DNA of 64,000 nt, taken from contig JBQDDG010000014.1 in the NCBI GenBank assembly GCA_052093225.1, positions 1 to 64,000 on the forward strand, read 5' to 3'. Position 1 is the stretch's first letter, and every line of letters begins with the position of its first letter. Origin of the DNA: JB111 sp052093225. Lineage in GTDB: Bacteria; Actinomycetota; Actinomycetes; Actinomycetales; Actinomycetaceae. Below are positions 1 to 8,321 of this stretch, piece by piece. The position numbers were made by a program, and so were the translations under genes. The notes under the pieces were generated by a model. The model had not been told where the DNA came from. It searched no databases and was given only the letters and a program-made list of their open reading frames with translations.

Positions 1-166
1 AGGCGGGCGGTGCGGCGGCCCGCGGCCCGGCGGGGCGCGGGCCGGCGACGCGAGCCGTGGCGATCGACGAGTCCTCGGTCGTCGGGACGCCATGGCTCGG
101 CGCGGTCGGCGGACGATCGGCGCTCGGGCCCTCGTCGGGCGACGGAGGCTGCGACGGGTTGTTCAC
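1..166 (-). CDS. Partial CDS, proline-rich N-terminus of unknown protein
   Basis: An open frame runs off the left edge of the window with no stop codon. A GTG at 164-166 follows a GAGGAG Shine-Dalgarno-like stretch at a 7-nt spacing. The 55 residues visible begin MNNPSQPPSPDEG and are rich in Pro, Ala, Ser and Gly, with third positions mostly G or C. Such low-complexity tails are common at the N-terminus of actinobacterial membrane or secreted proteins, but nothing here identifies a family. The call rests on frame openness, start context and codon bias only. Confidence 0.4.
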   Translation of the reverse strand, partial: MNNPSQPPSPDEGPSADRPPTAPSHGVPTTEDSSIATARVAGPRPAGPRAAAPPA

Positions 167-287
167 AGAGCTGCTCCTCGAGCATCGGTAGGATCGGCTG
201 ACTCAGGCTAGGCCCGTTCGGCCCGCACCGCCGGGTGAGGGTCCGTCGGCACCACGGCGCCGCAGCCCCGCCGGAGCACGCCGCCTG

Positions 288-839
288 TCAGCTTGCGGCG
301 ACCTCGTCGGCGACCCAGGCGAGCTGCGCGGCGAACCCGGCCCGCGTCCCGTCGAGGGTCCCGCCCAGGAACGGGACGACGATGCCGGTGAACCGTTCGG
401 ACTGGACCACCCGGGTCCCGCCGTCCTCCTCGACCAGCTCCCACGAGTGCACGCCGTCCACGAGTCCGCGCACGTAGGCCACGCCACGCCAGCTCAGCAC
501 CTCGCCCGGGACCGCCTCCAGCACCTCGGGCTCGAAGTCCATCGATCCGCCGCCCACCGGATGCACGGTGATCCCGAGGCTCTCCCCGACCGCCACCTCG
601 CCGTCCAGCCGGAGGAGGAACGGGTCGCCGGACCGGTCGCTGCGCGTGAGCACCTCCCAGATCTCCTCCGGCGAGGCGTCGATCCACTGCTCGGCCCTGA
701 CCTCCCGGGCGCCGACGACACCCGTCGCCAGCAACGCCCCTGCCGCCACGAGCGCCACCGGTACCGCCACCAGTCCGGCGCGCACGAGACCCCGCGACCG
801 ACCCCGCTCCTTGCGCGACATCTGTCGCATCTCGCCCAT
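288..839 (-). CDS. SRPBCC (START-like) domain protein with N-terminal membrane anchor
   Basis: The product is 183 aa. Residues 17-45 form a hydrophobic segment after an Arg/Lys-rich start, suggesting a signal anchor. The rest resembles the SRPBCC/polyketide-cyclase fold: 'WIDASPEEIWEVLTRSD' is the usual opening strand-helix, and the end has the long C-terminal helix typical of the fold. The ligand is unknown. Three in-frame ATG codons (839, 830, 821) are possible, and the first was chosen. The start overlaps two palindromic operator-like sites shared with the divergent TetR gene at 868, so the protein is probably the main target of that repressor. What it does for the cell cannot be told from sequence. 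Confidence 0.75.
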   Translation of the reverse strand: MGEMRQMSRKERGRSRGLVRAGLVAVPVALVAAGALLATGVVGAREVRAEQWIDASPEEIWEVLTRSDRSGDPFLLRLDGEVAVGESLGITVHPVGGGSMDFEPEVLEAVPGEVLSWRGVAYVRGLVDGVHSWELVEEDGGTRVVQSERFTGIVVPFLGGTLDGTRAGFAAQLAWVADEVAAS

Positions 840-855
840 GCGACAAATGTCGCAT
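815..855. promoter_or_regulatory. Two palindromic operators between divergent SRPBCC and TetR genes
   Basis: A perfect 18-bp palindrome, ATGCGACAAATGTCGCAT, lies at 838-855. A second copy, GCGACATCTGTCGC, lies at 815-828. Their centres are 25 bp apart. Both are TGCGACA-N2-TGTCGCA type sites. The first abuts the predicted -10 of the TetR gene (TAGGAT, 856-861) and both cover the start of the SRPBCC gene. The natural reading is a TetR-family operator pair giving autoregulation and repression of the divergent gene. Confidence 0.75.
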
Positions 856-867
856 TAGGATGGAGGC

Positions 868-1494
868 ATGTCAACGAGTCCCGACGCCGGCACCGACCCC
901 GCGCGGCCGGCCCGCCGCACCGCCACTGCCTCGCGCGTCCGCGCGGCCGTGCTCGAGCTGCTGACCACCTGCGGCTGGCCCGCCGTCACCCACGCCGAGG
1001 TCGCGTCCCGCGCGGGCGTGCACCGCGCGACCGTCTACCGGCGCTGGCCCGCACGGTCCGACCTCCTGCTCGAGGCGATCGCCGACGCCGCCGCCCGCCA
1101 GGTGGACGTGGTACCCACGGATGACCCCCACCACGACCTCACGGCCCTGCTGCGCCGCACCGTCGACGGCATGGAGCGTTCGCGGACCCTCATCGACGCC
1201 CTGCTCGGCGCTCGCACCGGGTCCGCGGACGTCGACGCGGTGATCGGCCGGTGGTTCGACCGCCGTGAGGCCGGCTTCGCGGCCCTCCTCGACGCGCACC
1301 GGGGCGTCCTCCCCGGGGTGCCGGACGCCGTCCCCCACGCCTTCGCCCTCGGGATGGGGGCGGCCTGGGGCCACGTCGTCCTCCGACGCCGCACGCCCGC
1401 ATCCTTCGACGCCGACGCGGTCGCCCGCACCCTTCTCGACGCGCTCTCCACGCTCGACCTCGGCGAAGAACCGGGACCCGCGAAGGAGGTCTGA
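868..1494 (+). CDS. TetR/AcrR family transcriptional regulator
   Basis: The product is 208 aa. Residues about 22-66 form the TetR DNA-binding domain, with the signature 'VTHAEVASRAGVHRATVYRRWPARSDLL' (helix-turn-helix followed by the RW-P/S-K-like linker). The C-terminal part is a helical ligand-binding domain with no obvious ligand clue. The ATG at 868 lies 6 nt after a TAGGAT -10 box, so the message is probably leaderless. The gene is divergent from the SRPBCC gene, with two strong palindromes between them, so its likely job is local repression relieved by a small hydrophobic ligand. Confidence 0.9.
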   Translation: MSTSPDAGTDPARPARRTATASRVRAAVLELLTTCGWPAVTHAEVASRAGVHRATVYRRWPARSDLLLEAIADAAARQVDVVPTDDPHHDLTALLRRTVDGMERSRTLIDALLGARTGSADVDAVIGRWFDRREAGFAALLDAHRGVLPGVPDAVPHAFALGMGAAWGHVVLRRRTPASFDADAVARTLLDALSTLDLGEEPGPAKEV

Positions 1495-1593
1495 GACCGA
1501 CCGGCACCGCCGAGGTGACGCGTGCAACTTGCGCAACCGTCGCAAACTGGACAGCCTTGAAGGTCCAGACCGACGGTGATGAACGGGAGTGAC

Positions 1594-3555
1594 GTGAGCA
1601 CGAACGATCCACGGACGCCGGGGCACGGCGACCCGACCGCCTCGACGGAGGCCACGGCCGACGACGCCCGCACGGGCGACGGCCAGCCGGGACCGGGCCA
1701 CTTCTCGAGCGACGACCTCATCGTCCCGGGCTTCCCGGAGGACCTGCCGAAGACGGTGCACCTCCCGGAGGACATGAGCGTCTCCGAGGTCGACAGCGAC
1801 GACGAGATCACCAGGAAGCTCCGCGCCCAGGGCGTGAAGCTCGGCAAGGGCCTCATCGCCCCACGCGTCTTCTGGCCCTCGCTCCTCGTCATCCTCGCCG
1901 TCGGCGCGGTGGCGATCATCTTCCCCGGCTTCACGGACACCACGTTCACCGGCATGCAGGACTGGATCGTCGGGAACCTCAGCTGGTACTACATGCTCGC
2001 CGTCGGCGCCTTCGTGGTGTTCGCGATCGGCATCGGCGTGTCGAAGCTGGGCCGGATCACGCTCGGCCGCGACGGCGAGAAGCCGGAGTTCGGGCTCCTG
2101 TCCTGGTTCGCGATGCTCTTCGCCGCCGGCATGGGCATCGGCCTCGTCTTCTACGGCGTCGGCGAGCCGCTGACCTTCGCGACGACGGACCCCAAGCCGG
2201 GCTGGAGCGGCAACGAGGCGGAGATGTCGCACCTCGCCATGGCCCAGACGTTCGTCCACTGGGGCCTGCACCCCTGGGCGATCTACGCGATCATCGGCCT
2301 CGGCCTGGCCTACGCCATCCACCGCCGCGGGCGCCCGGTCTCGATCCGGTGGGCGCTCGAGCCGCTCTTCGGCGAGCGCGTCAAGGGCTGGGTCGGCGAC
2401 GTCATCGACGTCCTCGCCATCTTCGGCACGGTCTTCGGCGTCGCGACCTCGCTGGGTCTCGGCGTCGGCCAGATCTCGGAGGGGATGGCCGCGATCGGCA
2501 TCGTCGACACGGTGGACAACATGCTCCTCGTGGGACTCATCATCGGTATCACGCTGCTCGCCACGATCTCCGTGATCAGCGGTCTCGGTGCCGGCATCAA
2601 GATCCTGTCCAACGTCAACCTGTCGATCGCCGGGATCCTGCTCATCAGCCTGCTCCTGCTCGGCCCGACGGTCTTCCTGCTGCAGAACTTCACCGAGTCG
2701 CTCGGCGCGTACCTCGCCAACGTCATCGGCATGACCTTCGACGTCGGCGCCTACTACCGCGGCGACGACGCCTCGCCCTGGTACTCGGCCTGGACGATCT
2801 TCTACTGGGGCTGGTGGATCTCCTGGTCGCCCTTCGTCGGGGTGTTCATCGCGCGCATCTCCCGCGGGCGGACCGTCCGACAGTTCATCGCGGGCGTGCT
2901 CCTCGTGCCGACCATCGTCGGGTTCCTCTGGTTCTCCGTGCTCGGCGGGACCGGGCTCTTCCGACAGTTCTTCGGCGAGGGGGACCTCGTGGAGGACGGC
3001 TCGGTCAACGTCGAGAGCGTGCTGTTCCAGGTCCTCGGCGACCTGCCGCTCGGCGAGATCTTCTCGATCGCCGGGATCCTCCTCGTGGCGATCTTCTTCA
3101 TCACGTCGTCCGACTCGGGTTCGCTGGTCGTCGACATGCTGGCCTCCGGCGGGCACCCGAACCCACCGGTGTGGTCCCGCGTGCTGTGGGCGGCGCTCGA
3201 GGGCCTCATCGCCGCCGCGCTCCTGCTCGCGGGCGGGCTCGGTGCGCTGCAGTCGGCAGCTCTCGCCACCGCCCTGCCGTTCAGCATCATCCTGCTCCTC
3301 ATGGCGTGGGCGAACATCAGGGCGCTGAGCATCGACTCGCAGGTGCTCGAACGGGCGGCGCTCCTCGAGCGCTACGGCGTCGCGAGCGAGATCACGCGCG
3401 CCGAGCTCGCCGGATCGCTCGAGGAGTACCCGGAGTTCGAGCACTACGTGGACAACCGGATCGACTACCGCCTCTCCCGCAGCCGCGGCCTGCTCCACCG
3501 CGAGGACAAGGGCGGGCGGGGCCGGGCCCCGGACGGCGGGCGCCGGAAGAAGTAG
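1594..3555 (+). CDS. BCCT-family transporter (glycine betaine/choline/carnitine-type)
   Basis: The product is a 12-TM secondary carrier, predicted to import a quaternary-ammonium osmolyte with Na+ or H+. Motifs seen are 'AAGMGIGLVFYGVGEPL' (the GMGIG turn of BetP-type carriers), the tryptophan-rich 'WTIFYWGWWISWSPFVG' followed by ARISRGRTVRQF, and 'TSSDSGSLVVDM', all family signatures. About 100 hydrophilic, acidic residues precede TM1, and a charged C-terminal tail follows TM12. Both are regions used for osmosensing in BetP. GTG at 1594 was chosen because GGGAG (1585-1589) sits 4 nt upstream; GTG 1576 and ATG 1579 are alternatives. Together with ectABC it supports an osmoadapted lifestyle. 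The exact substrate cannot be read. Confidence 0.93.
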   Translation: MSTNDPRTPGHGDPTASTEATADDARTGDGQPGPGHFSSDDLIVPGFPEDLPKTVHLPEDMSVSEVDSDDEITRKLRAQGVKLGKGLIAPRVFWPSLLVILAVGAVAIIFPGFTDTTFTGMQDWIVGNLSWYYMLAVGAFVVFAIGIGVSKLGRITLGRDGEKPEFGLLSWFAMLFAAGMGIGLVFYGVGEPLTFATTDPKPGWSGNEAEMSHLAMAQTFVHWGLHPWAIYAIIGLGLAYAIHRRGRPVSIRWALEPLFGERVKGWVGDVIDVLAIFGTVFGVATSLGLGVGQISEGMAAIGIVDTVDNMLLVGLIIGITLLATISVISGLGAGIKILSNVNLSIAGILLISLLLLGPTVFLLQNFTESLGAYLANVIGMTFDVGAYYRGDDASPWYSAWTIFYWGWWISWSPFVGVFIARISRGRTVRQFIAGVLLVPTIVGFLWFSVLGGTGLFRQFFGEGDLVEDGSVNVESVLFQVLGDLPLGEIFSIAGILLVAIFFITSSDSGSLVVDMLASGGHPNPPVWSRVLWAALEGLIAAALLLAGGLGALQSAALATALPFSIILLLMAWANIRALSIDSQVLERAALLERYGVASEITRAELAGSLEEYPEFEHYVDNRIDYRLSRSRGLLHREDKGGRGRAPDGGRRKK

Positions 3556-3561
3556 CCGGGC

Positions 3562-3589
3562 CCGGGGCCGCCCCACGGGGCGGCCCCGG
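3562..3589 (+). terminator. Intrinsic terminator-like hairpin after BCCT gene
   Basis: A perfect 13-bp inverted repeat (CCGGGGCCGCCCC / GGGGCGGCCCCGG) with a 2-nt centre begins 7 bp after the BCCT stop. There is no T-tract, as is usual in very GC-rich actinobacteria. Confidence 0.75.
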
Positions 3590-3657
3590 CTCCTGAGCAG
3601 CTCGGCCCTGAGCAGCTCGCACGTCGGGAGGCGGCCCCGGTTCCGGTCCAGCTCTGC

Positions 3658-4455
3658 TCAGAGCAGCTCGCGAGCCAGCGCGAAGAGCGCGACGACGATG
3701 ATGATCCCGCGCAGTACCGGCGAGGGCAGCCGCTTCGCGATGTCCGCCCCCACGTAGCCGCCGACGACGGCACCGATCCCGATGGCGAGCGACGCGATCC
3801 AGACGATGTCCGCGTGCCCGAGGAAGAAGGCCCCCGTGTAGAGGATCACGGCCATGAGGTTGACGATGATGCCGAGGAAGTTCTTCAGGCCGTTCGTCGC
3901 GGCGGGACTGCGGCCGGTGAACGCGCCGAGGATGCCCATGTAGAGGATGCCCTGCGCAGCGGTGAAGTACCCGCCGTAGATCGCGGCGCCGAACATGCTC
4001 GCGCGCAGCGCGGGTGAGCGGTACGGGTGACCGTTCGCGGACCGCCTGCCATCGGCGACGAGCCGCTCCCGGCGCCTGGCCAGCGCGCCGGAGATGACGG
4101 ACTGCAGCGCCACGAGCACGATCGCCACCACGATGAGGGCGGGGACCACCACCTGCAGGGCGCCGGGCGGCGAGACGAGGAGCGCCACGGCGCCGAGCGT
4201 GGCCCCGACGGCGGCCGAGCCCGCGAGCGGCGCGATCTCCCGGCGCTCGGCGAGGAGCTCGGTGCGGTAGGCCATCGTGCCGCCGACCCCGGAGAAGAGG
4301 ATCCCCACCGTGTTGGTCATCAGCGCCGTCGCCGGGGGCAGACCGAGGGAGAGCAGCACGGGCAGCGTGATGAGCGATCCCGAGCCCACCGCCCCGTTGA
4401 TCGCACCCGCGCCGAGAGCCGCCACCGCGAGCAGAGCGAGCTCGCTCAGTTCCAT
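3658..4455 (-). CDS. TauE/SafE family sulfite/organosulfonate exporter
   Basis: The product is a 265-aa membrane protein with about eight TM segments in two repeated halves, the usual length and layout of TauE/SafE. 'GAINGAVGSGSLITLPVLLSLG' near the N-terminus is the typical G-x-G-G/S-x-L-P repeat, with a second copy around 'GGYFTAAQGILYM'. Members export sulfite, sulfoacetate or similar anions, though many have unknown cargo. ATG 4455 has GGAGG 5 nt upstream. The gene is transcribed in the same direction as the ThDP enzyme 67 bp upstream, so the two may be linked. Confidence 0.88.
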   Translation of the reverse strand: MELSELALLAVAALGAGAINGAVGSGSLITLPVLLSLGLPPATALMTNTVGILFSGVGGTMAYRTELLAERREIAPLAGSAAVGATLGAVALLVSPPGALQVVVPALIVVAIVLVALQSVISGALARRRERLVADGRRSANGHPYRSPALRASMFGAAIYGGYFTAAQGILYMGILGAFTGRSPAATNGLKNFLGIIVNLMAVILYTGAFFLGHADIVWIASLAIGIGAVVGGYVGADIAKRLPSPVLRGIIIVVALFALARELL

Positions 4456-4522
4456 TCGTCCTCCGCGTCGTCCGGCCCACCTCGGCCACTGCCGCGGGTC
4501 ACCGTAACCCCGGCGCGGGCCG

Positions 4523-6304
4523 TCAGTGCCCCTGGAAGGCCTCGCGCAGCCACCACGCCCCACCGTCGGAGACGATCTTCGCGTCGACGACGAGCGGCCG
4601 GGCCGGGCGGTCGTCCTCCTCACGGGCCGCCTGGCGGGCCGCCTCCCGCTCGAGCCACTCCCGCACGCCGTCGAGGTCACCCGGCCCCCGCACGGTCACG
4701 GCGTCGGCCCCGAAGCCCCGCGCGATCGCCGCGATGTCGGTCTCCGGGAACGTGACGGTGGACATGTCGGCACCGGTCGGGGCGCCGTCGCCGTCGACGC
4801 CGAAGTGGTGGACCTCGGCGCCGTACGCGGAGTCGTCGTAGACCACGCAGACCAGCGGGATCCCCAGGCGCACGACAGTCTCGAGCTCGGCGAGAGCCAT
4901 GAGGAAGCCGCCGTCCCCGGTGCCGAGGACGGGCAGACGGTCGGGCCTTGCGAGTGCCGCACCCAGCGCCGTCCCCAGGCCGAGACCGACCGACTGGAAC
5001 GCCTGGGTGAAGCAGAACCCGTGCTCGTCGGGGACCGCCAGGTACTGGCTGGGGTAGCCCATGAAGTTGCCGGAGTCGATCGCGACTATCCGCTCTACGG
5101 GGAGGAGGTCGTCGAGCGCGACGGACAGCGTGCGGGGGTCGATCCGGTCGTCGGTCGAGGCGTCGTCGAAGGGCACGTCCCGCCAGCGCGAGCCGGCCGC
5201 GAGCCGTTCCCGCACCTCCTCGGTGCGGTAGCGGGTCCGCCCGACGCCGGTCCGCCCGCCGCTGCCGGACTCCCCGGCGCCACCGGTGCGCCGGAGCTCC
5301 TCGGTGACCGCAGCGGCGGTGGCCGCGCTGTCCCCGAGCACGCCGAGGTCCACGGGGCGGTGGGCCCCGAGCGCGTCGTCCTCGACGTCCACCTGCACCA
5401 CCGTGGAGCCGGGGCCGACGAGCCGCCCGTGGCGCATCGTCCACATGTTCAGCGTGCACCCGAACCCGACGATCAGGTCGGCGCCCGAGACGAGCTCCGC
5501 CGTCGTCGGGGAGGAGAATCCACCCGAGATCCCCAGGTCGAAGGGGTCGCCGTGGAAGAGGCCCTTCGCGACGGCGGACGTCGCCACGAGCGCGCCCGCC
5601 CCCTCGGCGAGCGCACGCAGCTCCGGTCCGGCGCCCCGGGCGCCGCGGCCCGCGACGATCACGGGCCGCTCCGCCCGGGCGAACAGGGCGGCGAGGTCCC
5701 GGACCGCGTCCGGCGCGGGGTGCACGACCTGCGGGCCGGGCACCCGGAGCCGGGCGGCATCGGCCGGCGGTGCGGGCTGGGCCTGGACGTCGAGCGGCAG
5801 GTTGAGGACGACGGTGCGGCGCTGGTTGCGGGCCGTACGGAAGGCCCGGACGACGTCGTCGAGCGCGCTGTCCGCCGAGTGGACCCGCTCGGAGACCGCG
5901 CCACCGGAGCGTGCCAGCGCGGGCTGGTCCATCGCGAAGTTCGACCGCACGGCGGCCGGGGCCGTCTCGGCGGCGAGGACGATCATCGGCGTGCGGGACT
6001 TCGCGGCCTCGACGATGCCGGTGACCGCGTTGGTCAGCCCGCAGCCCTGGTGGACGGAGACCAGCGCGACCTTCCCGGACATCCGGGCGTAGGCGTCCGC
6101 GGCGGTCGCCGCGCCCCCCTCGTGCCGGGTGGCCGTGAAGGGGACGCCGTGGGCCCGCAGCGCGTTGGTGACGACGAAGTTCCCCGAACCGACCACGCCG
6201 AAGCAGTGACCGGCGCCGAGGCCGGCGAGCGCCCATCCGACGAGGTCCGCCACCGTGGCGCCCTCGCCAAGCGCGCCGACGTCGGCGCCGAGCTGGTCCG
6301 TCAT
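4523..6304 (-). CDS. Thiamine-diphosphate-dependent enzyme (acetolactate synthase / 2-oxoacid decarboxylase superfamily)
   Basis: The product is 593 aa, with the three-domain order PYR, central, PP. The catalytic glutamate region is 'TRHEGGAATAADAYARMSG' (Glu62). The ThDP/Mg motif starts 'GTGDGGF' at about 461 and ends in 'YDDSAYG' near 489-495, where most relatives have Asn-Asn or Leu-Asn; the second half of the GDG-x26-N motif is therefore Asp. Substrate cannot be assigned: candidates are acetolactate synthase-like, benzoylformate or phenylpyruvate decarboxylase-like enzymes. ATG 6304 has GGGAGG upstream. Divergent neighbours encode a RidA-like protein and a kynurenine-formamidase-like cyclase, which suggests a catabolic unit rather than branched-chain amino-acid synthesis. 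No small regulatory subunit gene is nearby. Confidence 0.85.
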   Translation of the reverse strand: MTDQLGADVGALGEGATVADLVGWALAGLGAGHCFGVVGSGNFVVTNALRAHGVPFTATRHEGGAATAADAYARMSGKVALVSVHQGCGLTNAVTGIVEAAKSRTPMIVLAAETAPAAVRSNFAMDQPALARSGGAVSERVHSADSALDDVVRAFRTARNQRRTVVLNLPLDVQAQPAPPADAARLRVPGPQVVHPAPDAVRDLAALFARAERPVIVAGRGARGAGPELRALAEGAGALVATSAVAKGLFHGDPFDLGISGGFSSPTTAELVSGADLIVGFGCTLNMWTMRHGRLVGPGSTVVQVDVEDDALGAHRPVDLGVLGDSAATAAAVTEELRRTGGAGESGSGGRTGVGRTRYRTEEVRERLAAGSRWRDVPFDDASTDDRIDPRTLSVALDDLLPVERIVAIDSGNFMGYPSQYLAVPDEHGFCFTQAFQSVGLGLGTALGAALARPDRLPVLGTGDGGFLMALAELETVVRLGIPLVCVVYDDSAYGAEVHHFGVDGDGAPTGADMSTVTFPETDIAAIARGFGADAVTVRGPGDLDGVREWLEREAARQAAREEDDRPARPLVVDAKIVSDGGAWWLREAFQGH

Positions 6305-6517
6305 GTCGTTCCTCCCTCGTGTCCACCCGGTCCTGAGACGACGGTGCCGTCGCGCCCCCCGCGCCCTATGGTGTCGTGGAACACACGACTCGGCGTCCGC
6401 GTCTGCGGGGCGGACACCGGCGTGGTGCTCGACGGAGACCACCACGCATCCTGACCCCCGGTCCCGCAGGATGCCCCCACATCGCCGACACCCCGTCCAC
6501 ACCCCCGGAGGACCCCC

Positions 6518-6916
6518 ATGTCCGAGCAGCGCGAGCTCGTCACCCCGTCCGAGCTCCACCCGACCCCCGGTTTCAGCCACGTCACCGTCGCCCCGGCGGG
6601 CCGTACCGTGCACGTCGCCGGCCAGGGGGCGCTCGCCCCCGACTTCTCCGTGATCGGCGGCGACGACCTGCGCGCCCAGACCGTGGCGGCGATGCGCAAC
6701 CTCGAGATCGCGCTCGCGGCGGTGGGCGGCGGGTTCGAGCACATCGTCCGGCGCACCGTCTACACGACGCGACCGACCGACTACGCCCTCATCACCGAGG
6801 GGATCGAGGAGGTCCAGCGCACCACCGAGCACCCCGCGCAGACGATCGTCGGGGTCACCGGCCTCGCCGTCCCCGGCATGCTCGTCGAGATCGAGGTCAC
6901 CGCCGTCGTGCCGTGA
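6518..6916 (+). CDS. RidA-like (YjgF/YER057c/UK114) protein lacking the catalytic arginine
   Basis: The product is 132 aa, the usual Rid length, with 'GRTVHVAGQGAL' near the N-terminus and 'VEIEVTAVV' at the end. Canonical RidA uses an Arg in a P-A-R motif (Arg105 in the archetype) to bind the carboxylate of enamine/imine substrates. Here the motif reads 'HPAQTIVGV', so Arg is replaced by Gln108. By established family logic this makes imine deaminase activity doubtful and places the protein with the non-archetypal Rid groups often found in catabolic clusters. It is followed by the cyclase 40 bp downstream and probably forms an operon with it. Confidence 0.85.
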   Translation: MSEQRELVTPSELHPTPGFSHVTVAPAGRTVHVAGQGALAPDFSVIGGDDLRAQTVAAMRNLEIALAAVGGGFEHIVRRTVYTTRPTDYALITEGIEEVQRTTEHPAQTIVGVTGLAVPGMLVEIEVTAVVP

Positions 6917-6956
6917 CCACCGCACCCCCACCCCACCACCGACCCCAGGAGGCACC

Positions 6957-7745
6957 ATGACTACCCCGCCCGCGACGTCCGTCCTCGGCGCCCTCACCGA
7001 GGCGCTGTCGGCCGGCTCGATCGAGATGATCGACCTCACCGCGCCGCTCGTCGAGAGCACGCCGCTGCTCGAGCTGCCCGAACAGTTCGGTCAGACGGCG
7101 CCGTTCCGCCTCGAGGAGATCAGCCGGTACGACGACCGCGGCCCCGCCTGGTACTGGAACAACTTCCGCACCGGCGAGCACACCGGCACGCACTTCGACG
7201 CGCCGAACCACTGGGTCTCCGGGCGGGACGGCGACGACATCTCTGCGGTGCCCACGCGGGCGTTCGTCGCGCCGGCCGTGGTCCTCGACATCACGGCCGA
7301 GGTCGAGCAGGACCCGGGTTTCATCGTCGAGCGCGAGCGCGTCGAGGCCTTCGCCGAGGAGCTCGGCTCCCTGCCCGAGGGCGGCTGGCTGCTCGTGCGG
7401 TCGGGCTGGTCCACCCGGGTCACGCAGGAGGAGATGATCAACCGCACCGAGTCGGGCCCGACGAGCCCGGGCCTGTCGTCGGAGGCGGCGCGCTGGATCG
7501 CCGAGGAGACGCCGCTGCAGGGCCTCGGCGTGGAGACCGTCGGGACCGACGCCGGTGCGGCCGCGGGCTTCGACCCGCTGTTCCCGTGCCACCACTTCTT
7601 CCTCGGCAACGGCAAGTACGGGCTCGCGCAGCTCCAGAACCTCGACCGCCTCCCCGTGACCGGCGCCGTCATCCTCACGGCACCGCTGAAGATCGTCGGC
7701 GGTTCCGGCTCCCCCACTCGGGCGATCGCTCTCGTCGAGCACTGA
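6957..7745 (+). CDS. Cyclase family metal-dependent hydrolase (kynurenine formamidase / isatin hydrolase-like)
   Basis: The product is 262 aa. The hallmark HxGTHxDxPxH metal motif is present as 'HTGTHFDAPNH' at residues 75-85, and 'PCHHFFLGNGKYGLAQLQNL' matches the conserved C-terminal block. Family members hydrolyse amide bonds such as N-formylkynurenine or isatin using Mn or Zn. There is an AGGAGG-like ribosome site just before the ATG. With the divergent ThDP enzyme and RidA-like gene, a pathway could run hydrolase first, then decarboxylation of the resulting 2-oxoacid (for example isatin to isatinate to an aldehyde). That pathway is inference only. Confidence 0.88.
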   Translation: MTTPPATSVLGALTEALSAGSIEMIDLTAPLVESTPLLELPEQFGQTAPFRLEEISRYDDRGPAWYWNNFRTGEHTGTHFDAPNHWVSGRDGDDISAVPTRAFVAPAVVLDITAEVEQDPGFIVERERVEAFAEELGSLPEGGWLLVRSGWSTRVTQEEMINRTESGPTSPGLSSEAARWIAEETPLQGLGVETVGTDAGAAAGFDPLFPCHHFFLGNGKYGLAQLQNLDRLPVTGAVILTAPLKIVGGSGSPTRAIALVEH

Positions 7746-7812
7746 GCCGTGGGCGGCGGGGGGCGCGCGCGACACCGCGCCGCTCCCCCGCCGCTGCCCT
7801 ACGGTGGCAGGC

Positions 7813-8187
7813 ATGGACGGCCACCTCCTCTACGACGGCGACTGCGGCATCTGCACGAGCCTGGCGATGTGGCTCGGGCGCCGCGACATGGGCTGCGGGA
7901 TCACACCGATCACGCCGGAGCGGCTCGCCCGGCTCGGCGTCGACGCCGACCGGGCCACCCGGGAGATCCCGTTCGCCCTCCCCTCGGGCGAGGTCCGCTA
8001 CGGTGCCCGCGCGATCGCGGCGGCCCTGCGTACCGGCCCGGCGTGGCTGCGCGCGGCCGGAGCGGTGCTCGACGTGCGACCGCTGAGGCCGGTGGCCGCG
8101 TGGGCGTACGGCGTCGTCGCCAGGAACCGCGGACGTCTGCCGGGCCGTACGGCGGCGTGCGCACTGCCAGCTGACGGCTCCGCGTGA
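7813..8187 (+). CDS. DCC-family thiol-disulfide oxidoreductase (DUF393)
   Basis: The product is 124 aa. The family signature 'LLYDGDCGIC' is at residues 5-14 and supplies the D-x-x-C-x-x-C dithiol. The rest of the short protein is consistent with DUF393, whose physiological partner is not known. ATG 7813 sits 7 nt after a TACGGT -10 box (7800-7805), so a leaderless message is likely; a GTG at 7804 would overlap that box. Confidence 0.88.
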   Translation: MDGHLLYDGDCGICTSLAMWLGRRDMGCGITPITPERLARLGVDADRATREIPFALPSGEVRYGARAIAAALRTGPAWLRAAGAVLDVRPLRPVAAWAYGVVARNRGRLPGRTAACALPADGSA

Positions 8188-8321
8188 GCGTCTGCCACGC
8201 CACGAACAAATTTCGGACTGCCGAACGGCCGGCGAACAGGACAGATCCGGTGACTCGGTTCACCCCTTGGCGGTGCCGTGGGTCCTTACCCCGCGCGCCG
8301 GAACCCGGAACACTGGAGGTC

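Noticed and set aside
871..3576. Long minus-strand open frame of about 900 codons across TetR and BCCT genes
   Set aside because: It is Arg/Glu/Asp/Gly-rich with codon bias that mirrors the plus-strand genes, a shadow frame typical of high-GC DNA.
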